Source of the DNA: Cyanobacteria bacterium RYN_339
GTDB lineage: Bacteria; Cyanobacteriota; Sericytochromatia; S15B-MN24; JAQBPE01
Direction of reading: 5' to 3'
NCBI GenBank assembly: GCA_028287685.1
Contig: JAQBPE010000144.1
Coordinates: 1 to 34,810 of the forward strand
Length of the DNA stretch: 34,810 nt
Part shown: positions 28,895 through 34,810 of the stretch, one piece after another
Layout of the letters: each line of letters opens with the position of its first letter
How positions within the stretch are numbered: position 1 is the stretch's first letter
Notes under the pieces: generated by a model
Told to the model about the DNA's origin: nothing
Seen by the model: only the letters and a program-made list of their open reading frames with translations
Databases searched by the model: none
Position numbers and translations under genes: made by a program

Positions 28895-29751
28895 CGGAGC
28901 CCTTCGGCCTCCTGAACGTGCTCAAGCCCCCCGGGATGTCCAGCCACGACGTGGTGGGCGCCGTGCGCCGGCTGGTGGGCACCCGCCGCGTGGGCCATGG
29001 CGGCACGCTGGACCCCGCCGCGGCCGGCGTGATGACCGTGGCCGTGGGCAAGGCCACCCGCCTGCTGGGGTACCTGCGCGACGACAAGGCCTACCGCGCC
29101 GTCGTGCGCTTCGGCCTGGCGACCGACAGCGCCGATGCGGAGGGCAAGGTGACCGCCCGCGCCGACGCCAGCGGCCTGACGGCCGACGCGTTGGCAGCCG
29201 CCCTCCCCGCCTTCCGCGGCGAAATCACGCAGCGCCCGCCCATGACCTCGGCCGTCCATGTCGACGGCAAGCGCCTCTACGAGCTGGCGCGGGCGGGCGT
29301 GACCCTGCCCGACGAGGCCATCCCGACCCGCCAGGTCACGATCCACCGGTTGGAGCTGGTCGACCTCGCCGGGCCAACGGCCCGCCTGGACGTGCACTGC
29401 TCCGCGGGCACCTACATCCGCTCCCTGGCCGTGGACCTGGGCGCCACGCTCGGCCTGCCGGCCTGTCTCGAGTTCCTGCTGCGCACGGCCGCCGGCGACT
29501 GCAAGCTTGCGGCCGCCCAGACCCTGGAGGAGCTGGCCGAGGCGCCATGCTGGATGCCCGAGGACGCCTGGTTGGGTCACCTGGCGCTGCAAGTGATTGA
29601 CGAGCACGAGATCTCCGAAATCGGGTTCGGGCGCCGGATCGCGGCCCAGCAAGCCTACGAACAGGCCGTGCGGCTGCGCGGCCCCGATGGGCGCCTGGTT
29701 GCGCTCGCGACCCTGGCGGGCAGCCAGTTGCAGCCCGTATTGGTGTTTTAA
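28891..29751 (+). CDS. truB: tRNA pseudouridine-55 synthase
   Basis: A 286-residue enzyme that makes pseudouridine 55 in the T-loop of tRNAs. The family start GLLNVLKPPGMSSHDVV is followed by GHGGTLDPAAAGVM with the catalytic aspartate D41. YELARAG and CSAGTYIRSLAVDLG follow, and the C-terminus has a TruB-C/PUA-like tail. The TTG at 28891 overlaps the nrnA stop (TTGA) and places the N-terminus correctly. It ends the operon; the next gene starts 24 bases later with its own promoter-like element. Confidence 0.95.
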   Translation: MTEPFGLLNVLKPPGMSSHDVVGAVRRLVGTRRVGHGGTLDPAAAGVMTVAVGKATRLLGYLRDDKAYRAVVRFGLATDSADAEGKVTARADASGLTADALAAALPAFRGEITQRPPMTSAVHVDGKRLYELARAGVTLPDEAIPTRQVTIHRLELVDLAGPTARLDVHCSAGTYIRSLAVDLGATLGLPACLEFLLRTAAGDCKLAAAQTLEELAEAPCWMPEDAWLGHLALQVIDEHEISEIGFGRRIAAQQAYEQAVRLRGPDGRLVALATLAGSQLQPVLVF

Positions 29752-29775
29752 CGGCCGATCGCGTATCGTAATCCC

Positions 29776-31725
29776 ATGATCCGCCGCTTCGTCCCACTCG
29801 CGCTCGTCCCTGCCCTATTGGGCGGTTGCTTCCAGCTGGGCAACCTGCCACCGGACCATCGCCGCGGGATCGTGCTGTCGCTCGACGCCGGCGGCCAGGA
29901 GGTGATGGACCACTTCGTGGCCGACGGCATGATGCCCAACCTCGCCAAGTTGCGCGCAGATGGCGCCACCGCGGAGTTCTCGCGCACGAACTACCCCTCC
30001 AAGACCGCCGCGGGCCACGCCGCGCTCTGGACCGGCACCTTCGGCGACTTCAACGGCATCACCAGCAACCGGGTCTTCCAGCTGCCGCTGGCGGATCACT
30101 CGATCCTCGACGTTGCGGACGGCTTCGACAGCGGTGAGCTGCTGGCCGAGCCCCTCTGGGTGACGGCCGCCCGCGCCGGCCGACGCTCCGTCGTCCTGCA
30201 GGCGACGCATGTGGCGCCGCTCTCCACCTATGCCCCCGGCGGTCGCTATGGCGGGCCCTTCCCCGGCACCATGACCTTGATGGACGGGTACGGCGGCGTG
30301 CTCGCCCAGGAGGCCGTCTTCGCGGACAAGGGCGCCTGGAAGCCGGCCACGGGCTGGGACAAGCTGCCCATGACCAACAAGCCCTGCCGCGAGGCGCGCA
30401 TCGAGGTGGGCGATTACAGCTGGTTTGCGCTGGAGTTCGACTCGCCGTCGGACCCCAAGGACGGCTACGACACCCTCGCCATCTTCCAGTCCAAGGTCGG
30501 CCTGCCGGTGGCCACGCTGCGCCCCGGCAACGACCCGTTGACCTGGTCCCATGCGGTGCAAGTGCCCTTCGCCAAGGGCACCGGACAGGCCTTCTTCAAG
30601 CTGTTCAGCCTGGCGCCCGAGGGCGACGACTGGCTGTTGTACATGACCCCGCCCTCCGCCGCGGTGGGCAACAAGCCGGAGGCGCTCGCGGCCTACTACG
30701 GCGCCAACCCCTTCATCGCGCAGGGTGCCGTGCAGATGTGGTCCTCGGGCCAGTTCGGCAAGACCATGTACCAGGGCGGCGACGGCACGGCGGAGGCGCG
30801 CTACCTCGACACCGTGGACTTCTTCATCGACCGCGCCATCGATCGCGTGGGCGTGCTGCGCGGCCGCAAGGACTGGGACCTGGCGGTCACCTACCTGCCC
30901 TTCCCTGACGAGGCCCTGCACGCCTGGTTCGGCACGGTGGACGAGCGCAGCCCGAGCTACGACGCCGCGCTCGCGCCGCGCGTCTGGAAGCTGCTGGACC
31001 GCGTGGGCGCCGCCTGCGACCGCTACGTCGGCGCCCTGCGCGGCGACCCGGACACGGTGGTGTGCGTGACCAGCGACCACGGCATGGCCGGCCTGAAGTG
31101 GAAGTTCTTCCCCAACGTCGTGCTGCGCCAGGCCGGGCTGCTGGCCCTGACGCCCGACGGCAAGGTCGACCTGGCCCACACCCAGGCCTACTACCCGGCC
31201 ACGGACGGCGCCTTCCTGGTCATCAACAAGCGCGGCCGCAAGGGCGGCATCGTGCCGCCCGCCGAGGTGCCGGAGGTGTTGAAGCGCACCGAAGACGCGC
31301 TGCGGTCCGTGCGTGCGGCCGACGGCACGCCGCTGGTCAACTCCTTCGTCTACCCGCACGGCAACGACCGGCTGGAGCCGGTCAAGCTGCCGGACGGCCG
31401 GCTGCTGTACGACGACCTCGACGTGGGCGGCATCCGCGGCGGCGACCTCTACCTGGACCTCCACCGCGGCTACTACTTCAGCCCGGACGCCTCGCCGGCG
31501 GCAGCGACCTCCGCCTATGGCCCCGGCCAGGGCGGGCACGTCTTCGATCCGCGCCGGCCGGAGATGCACGCGGCCATGGCCTTCGCCGGGCCCGGCGTGA
31601 GAGCTGGCGTGAAGCTGGGGCCCGTGCGCAACATCGACATGGCCCCCACGCTGATGCACCTGCTCGGCATGCCGAAGCCGGCGCGCGCCACCGGTCGCGT
31701 GCTCGAGGAAGCCCTGGCGAAGTAG
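29776..31725 (+). CDS. Lipoprotein phosphodiesterase / alkaline-phosphatase-fold enzyme
   Basis: A 649-residue lipoprotein (lipobox LLGG before Cys18) with the alkaline-phosphatase / nucleotide-pyrophosphatase (type I phosphodiesterase) fold. The metal residue is D37 in VLSLDAGG. The likely nucleophile is T77 in YPSKTAAGHAAL. Later metal ligands lie in FPDEALHAWF, VTSDHGMAG and GQGGHVFD. The substrate could be a nucleotide, phosphodiester or lipid. It acts in the periplasm or at the cell surface. No Shine-Dalgarno is present; TATCGT lies 6 bases upstream of the ATG, suggesting a possible leaderless transcript. It is followed by a MATE exporter 6 bases later. Confidence 0.85.
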   Translation: MIRRFVPLALVPALLGGCFQLGNLPPDHRRGIVLSLDAGGQEVMDHFVADGMMPNLAKLRADGATAEFSRTNYPSKTAAGHAALWTGTFGDFNGITSNRVFQLPLADHSILDVADGFDSGELLAEPLWVTAARAGRRSVVLQATHVAPLSTYAPGGRYGGPFPGTMTLMDGYGGVLAQEAVFADKGAWKPATGWDKLPMTNKPCREARIEVGDYSWFALEFDSPSDPKDGYDTLAIFQSKVGLPVATLRPGNDPLTWSHAVQVPFAKGTGQAFFKLFSLAPEGDDWLLYMTPPSAAVGNKPEALAAYYGANPFIAQGAVQMWSSGQFGKTMYQGGDGTAEARYLDTVDFFIDRAIDRVGVLRGRKDWDLAVTYLPFPDEALHAWFGTVDERSPSYDAALAPRVWKLLDRVGAACDRYVGALRGDPDTVVCVTSDHGMAGLKWKFFPNVVLRQAGLLALTPDGKVDLAHTQAYYPATDGAFLVINKRGRKGGIVPPAEVPEVLKRTEDALRSVRAADGTPLVNSFVYPHGNDRLEPVKLPDGRLLYDDLDVGGIRGGDLYLDLHRGYYFSPDASPAAATSAYGPGQGGHVFDPRRPEMHAAMAFAGPGVRAGVKLGPVRNIDMAPTLMHLLGMPKPARATGRVLEEALAK

Positions 31726-31731
31726 GGCGCC

Positions 31732-33072
31732 GTGGCCACCGCCGTCGCACCGGCCGCCACCACCTCGTGGCGCGGCATCTGGGACCTGGCCTGGCCGCTG
31801 GTCCTGACCATGGTGCTCAACGCCCTGATCGGGTTGTTGGACGCCGCCATCGCCGGCCGCTACGACGCGGCCAGCCAGGCCGCCGTGGGCATGACCAACC
31901 AGATCATCTTCTTGATCAACGCCGCCGTCACCGCGGCCAGCGTCGGCTGCCAGGCGCTGGTGGCCCGCTTCGTGGGGGCGGATGACTGGGACCAGGCCGG
32001 CCTGGCCGCCCAGCAGACGTTGATCCTGGGAATAGGCGTGACCATCGCCATCATGGTGCCCCTGTGGCTCTTCGCCCCGCAGTTCTACGCGGCGATGGGC
32101 GCCAGCCCGGAGGTGGTGCGGGCGGGCACCAGCTACCTGCGCACGGTCCTGACGGCGCTGCTGCCGATGGACGTGGTGATTTTGGTAAACAGCGTCTTCC
32201 GGGCGCGCGGCCGCACCACGGCGCTGCTCGTCTCGAACCTGGTGGAAAGCGGCTGTTGGGCCCTGGGCTCGCTAGGCTTGGGGTTGTACGCGGGGCTGGG
32301 CTTGCCCGGGCTGGCGCTGGCCTTCGTGGCGGGCAAGCTGGCCGGCATGGGCGTGACGCTGGGCCTGTTCCGGCGCTCGCGGGTCTACCGCTTCATGCCC
32401 GCGGGCTGGCGGCCGCAGGCGGTATGGTTCCGGCGCATCCTGGTCATCGGCCTGCCGTCCGGCATCCAGGTGCTGATCCGCAACGCCGGGGTGATGGCCC
32501 TCTTCGGGGTGCTGAACAAGCTGCCCGGGCCCACGGAGGCCGTGGCCGCCTTCGTGATCGGCTCGCGCATCGAGGCCATGGCCTTCTTGCCGGTCTTCGC
32601 GCTGAACTTCGCCACCGCCACGCTGGTGGGGCAGAACCTGGGCGCGGGGCGGCCGGATGACGCCGCCCACGCCGCCTGGCGCGTGGCCCTGGTGGGCGTG
32701 GGCATCATGAGCGTCTTCGGGCTGCTCTTCGTGGCGCTGGCCGACCCGCTCGCCGGCGCCTTCACCCAGGATCCCGGCGTGCGGGCCCTCGCCGCCAGCT
32801 ACCTCCGCGTCGTGGGCCTGTCGGAACCGTTCCTGGGCCTGGTCATGGTGCTGAACGGCGGCCTGCAGGGCGCGGGCGCCACCCAGCCGCCGCTGCTCTT
32901 CACGTTCAGCGCGCAGATCTGCCTGCGCGTGCCGCTGGCCTACGGCCTGGCGGTCTTGCTCCACTGGGGTCCCACCGGCGTCTGGTGGGCCTTCACGGTC
33001 TCGATCGTGGTCCAGGCCACGCTGGTGACGACCTACTTCGTGCGCGGGAAGTGGAAGACTAAGGAAGTCTGA
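31732..33072 (+). CDS. MATE-family efflux transporter
   Basis: A 446-residue protein with 12 predicted membrane helices in two similar halves, of the MATE family of Na+- or H+-coupled exporters of cationic compounds. It has the typical N-terminal helix (WPLVLTMVLNALIGLLDAAIAG), a SYLRTVLTALLPMDVVILVNSVFRA-like helix and a second SYLRVVGLSEPFLGLVMVLNGGLQGAG in the other half. The GTG start at 31732 follows the phosphodiesterase by 6 bases, suggesting co-expression. Its 3' end overlaps convergent tyrA by 14 bases. The substrate is unknown. Confidence 0.93.
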   Translation: MATAVAPAATTSWRGIWDLAWPLVLTMVLNALIGLLDAAIAGRYDAASQAAVGMTNQIIFLINAAVTAASVGCQALVARFVGADDWDQAGLAAQQTLILGIGVTIAIMVPLWLFAPQFYAAMGASPEVVRAGTSYLRTVLTALLPMDVVILVNSVFRARGRTTALLVSNLVESGCWALGSLGLGLYAGLGLPGLALAFVAGKLAGMGVTLGLFRRSRVYRFMPAGWRPQAVWFRRILVIGLPSGIQVLIRNAGVMALFGVLNKLPGPTEAVAAFVIGSRIEAMAFLPVFALNFATATLVGQNLGAGRPDDAAHAAWRVALVGVGIMSVFGLLFVALADPLAGAFTQDPGVRALAASYLRVVGLSEPFLGLVMVLNGGLQGAGATQPPLLFTFSAQICLRVPLAYGLAVLLHWGPTGVWWAFTVSIVVQATLVTTYFVRGKWKTKEV

Positions 33073-33916
33073 AGCTGCCCTGGCCCTGCACCCAGGCGTC
33101 GCGGCGATCGCGCGCGTCGGTGAACAGCTCGTCGAGCAAGCCGCGGTCTTCGAGCCCCGCTGCGATCCGCTCCAGCTCTTGGGCCAGGTCGCGCAGCATG
33201 GGGGCGATCGCCGCGCCGTTCGTCAGGCAGATATCCCGGTACATGGCCGGATCGCCGGACGCCAGGCGGGTTGCATCGCGGTAGCCGGTCGAGGCGATGG
33301 GCGCCCACCCATCCCACTCCTCGGCATGGGTCGTAACCCTTACAATTGCCGTCGAAGCCAGGAACGGCACGTGGCTGACGGCGGCCACGGCGCGGTCATG
33401 CGCCTCCGGCGCCATCCGCAGCGGGCGCGCGCCGATCCCCCGCGCCAGCCGTTCCACGAGGTCAACGGCCGACACCGGGGTGTCGGGACTGGCCGTGATG
33501 ATGTAAACGGCGCCCCGCAAGAGGTTGAGACGTGCCGCGGCCATACCGCTCTTCTCCGAGCCCGCCATGGGGTGCCCCCCCACGAAGGTGATGCCCGCCT
33601 CCGCGGCCCAGCCCGTCACGGCCGCCTTGGTGCTGGCAAGATCCGTGACCACGGCGCCGGGTTTCAAAACCGGTGCCAGCTCGGCCAACAGGCCTTGCAT
33701 CGCCAGCACGGGCGTGGCCAGCACGACCAGGTCCGCGTCGGCGACGGCCTCCGCGGCGGAGCCCGCGGCCCGGTCGATGGCGCCGCGCTCCACGGCCAGC
33801 TTCAAGTCGGCCGCGCTACGGTCGTAGCCCACCACGCGTGTGGCGAGCCCGGCGGCGCGCAGGGCCAGGCCCAGCGAGCCGCCGATCAACCCGAGGCCGA
33901 TCAGCCCGACGTTCAC
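33059..33916 (-). CDS. tyrA: Prephenate dehydrogenase
   Basis: A 285-residue NAD-dependent enzyme of tyrosine synthesis that oxidatively decarboxylates prephenate (or arogenate). The Rossmann motif VGLIGLGLIGGSLG is at the N-terminus. The catalytic histidine is H115 in GGHPMAGSEKSG. AVAAVSHVPFLAST and ASTGYRDATRLA follow. No ACT regulatory domain is attached. The GTG at 33916 overlaps the upstream DAHP synthase stop in GTGA, so the pair is a small aromatic-amino-acid operon. Confidence 0.94.
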   Translation of the reverse strand: MNVGLIGLGLIGGSLGLALRAAGLATRVVGYDRSAADLKLAVERGAIDRAAGSAAEAVADADLVVLATPVLAMQGLLAELAPVLKPGAVVTDLASTKAAVTGWAAEAGITFVGGHPMAGSEKSGMAAARLNLLRGAVYIITASPDTPVSAVDLVERLARGIGARPLRMAPEAHDRAVAAVSHVPFLASTAIVRVTTHAEEWDGWAPIASTGYRDATRLASGDPAMYRDICLTNGAAIAPMLRDLAQELERIAAGLEDRGLLDELFTDARDRRDAWVQGQGSFRLP

Positions 33917-34542
33917 CGCGCCGGGACGGCGGCGCCGCGTCCGACGGCAACGGCCACGCTTTCCATCTGGCGCTGGAAGGTCTCGAACATCTCGATGCTC
34001 AGCGCCTGTGCGGCATCCGACCAGCTCTTGTCCGGGTCGTGGTGGACTTCGATGATCACGCCGTCCGCGCCGGCCGCGACGGCGCCCAGGCCCACGCTGG
34101 CCACCAGGTTGCGCACGCCCACGCCGTGGCTGGGGTCGGCGATCACCGGCAGGTGCGAGACCTTCTTGGCGTAGACCACGGCGTTGATGTCGAAGGTGTT
34201 GCGCGTGGCGGTCTCGAAGGTGCGGATGCCACGTTCGCACAACATGACCTTCTTGTTGCCCTGGGCCATGATGTACTCGGCCGCCAGCAGCCACTCCTCG
34301 ATCGTGGCCGAAGGGCCCCGCTTCAGCAAGACGGCCTTGTCGGTGCGCCCCACCTCCTCCAACAGGAAGTAGTTCTGCATGTTGCGCGCGCCGATCTGGA
34401 AGACGTCCGCGTACTGGCCCACCAGCGCCACGTCGGCGGGGGTCAGGACCTCCGTCACGATCGGCATGCCGGTTTCTTCGCGGACCTTGGCCAGCATCTC
34501 CAGGCCGGCCTCGCCGTGGCCGCGGAAGGCGCTACTCCCCAC
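33913..34542 (-). CDS. aroF: DAHP synthase (type I beta), 5' end missing
   Basis: The C-terminal two thirds of a 3-deoxy-7-phosphoheptulonate synthase, first enzyme of the shikimate pathway. The TIM-barrel motifs IGARNMQN, LLKRG, ERGIRTFETATRNTFD and DPSHGVGVR are intact. Family sequences begin with a regulatory domain and the AGPC and RGGAYKPRTSPY motifs. Here the homology begins at about residue 5, FRGHGEAGL, i.e. at 34530, and everything before it is absent. An in-frame TAA lies at 34564-34566. The frame from a GTG at 34542 is probably not a true start. Either the gene is truncated or the contig is joined here to unrelated DNA. Confidence 0.9.
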   Translation of the reverse strand: MGSSAFRGHGEAGLEMLAKVREETGMPIVTEVLTPADVALVGQYADVFQIGARNMQNYFLLEEVGRTDKAVLLKRGPSATIEEWLLAAEYIMAQGNKKVMLCERGIRTFETATRNTFDINAVVYAKKVSHLPVIADPSHGVGVRNLVASVGLGAVAAGADGVIIEVHHDPDKSWSDAAQALSIEMFETFQRQMESVAVAVGRGAAVPAR

Positions 34543-34756
34543 GGCAGTGAGCGCCGCAACGCTTTACCCGTCAGGCAGACACAGCACTGGCGCCTTGCGC
34601 TGTGCAGCCGCGCTGCAACGCCACAAAGGCTGCAGAGGCGGCGCCACGGCCAAGCGCGCCGCATCGCGACCCACGGCACCCCAGTGGTATCATCCCGGGC
34701 TCGCCGGCCCGCCCGGCCCCCAATCCGCAATCAGCTCGTCCGGGAACGTCCAAAAA
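34531..34756. other. Non-coding stretch between the broken aroF and smc
   Basis: About 225 bases with no convincing gene and none of the missing aroF motifs in any minus-strand frame. Short frames here are low-complexity or Arg/Ala-rich. It contains the in-frame stop before the aroF fragment and an extended -10-like element near smc. Composition and the following gene suggest it may not belong to the same genome as the rest of the window. Confidence 0.5.
34685..34693 (+). promoter_or_regulatory. Candidate extended -10 for smc
   Basis: TG (34685-34686) followed by TATCAT (34688-34693) forms an extended -10 about 64 bases upstream of the smc start. No good -35 is seen. Confidence 0.35.
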
Positions 34757-34810
34757 GTGCGCCTAACCTCCATCAAATTATCCGGCTTCAAGTCCTTCGT
34801 CGACCCGACC
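34757..34810 (+). CDS. smc: Chromosome segregation protein SMC, 5' end only (partial)
   Basis: Eighteen codons from a GTG give VRLTSIKLSGFKSFVDPT, the highly conserved SMC N-terminus just before the Walker A region; the gene runs off the window. The GFKSFVDPT form is particularly typical of proteobacterial SMC. Codons CTA, TTA and AAA in this short piece are rare in the rest of the window. Upstream purine-rich aaaaag is a weak ribosome binding site. Confidence 0.75.
   Translation, partial: MRLTSIKLSGFKSFVDPT

Overview
The window is a gene-dense, very GC-rich bacterial chromosome segment. Third codon positions are almost all G or C, and GTG and TTG starts are common. The genes point to a diderm heterotroph: several lipobox proteins, a beta-barrel protein with a signal peptide, SpoIID, two LepB peptidases and a class III cyclase. 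The phylum cannot be fixed from sequence alone. The operon order rimP-nusA-ylxR-infB-rbfA-nrnA-truB resembles deep-branching or Gram-positive-like lineages more than enterobacteria. A non-photosynthetic cyanobacterial relative or a similarly deep diderm is possible, but this is a guess.

Layout. 1-328 is an AT-richer intergenic region with a candidate leftward promoter. 329-2252 carries malate dehydrogenase and a beta-lactamase-fold protein that has lost its catalytic residues. A small GlsB-type membrane protein lies on the minus strand at 2245-2511. 2692-6711 is dnaE, interrupted by an in-frame 186-residue mini-intein. Two lipoproteins follow (6739-9908). On the minus strand, 9905-14358 is a signalling cluster: a DUF805-SRPBCC membrane protein and two tandem GAF-GAF-GGDEF paralogues with ruined GGDEF motifs. 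A lone P-loop nucleotide kinase (14468-15178) faces a minus-strand run at 15179-19275 (cyclase, CcsA-like protein, LepB, LepB, small protein, SpoIID). Upstream of that run on the same strand are a TraF/PorV-like barrel protein and a lipoprotein (19331-21899).

From 22146 rightward come hpt and then the translation and ribosome-maturation operon rimP-nusA-ylxR-infB-rbfA-nrnA-truB (22925-29751). It is followed by a lipoprotein phosphodiesterase and a MATE exporter. On the minus strand, tyrA and the 3' part of a DAHP synthase gene end the main block. The last 54 bases are the start of an smc gene whose codon use and sequence look foreign to the rest of the window.

The most striking feature is the region between hpt and rimP. 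An extended -10 promoter drives a leader of about 190 nt before rimP, with an intrinsic terminator roughly 140-175 nt from the start. The leader contains nested long-range pairings. Its 5' end can pair with the 5' arm of the terminator, and an internal CACCCCCT can pair either with an adjacent AGGGGGTG or with an identical AGGGGGTG that is the rimP ribosome binding site. This is the architecture of a riboswitch or attenuator controlling the core translation operon. Other points worth checking are the mini-intein, the broken aroF/smc junction at about 34530 (possible contig chimera), the dead beta-lactamase fold, the paired degenerate GGDEF proteins, and a perfect hairpin around the cyclase start codon.
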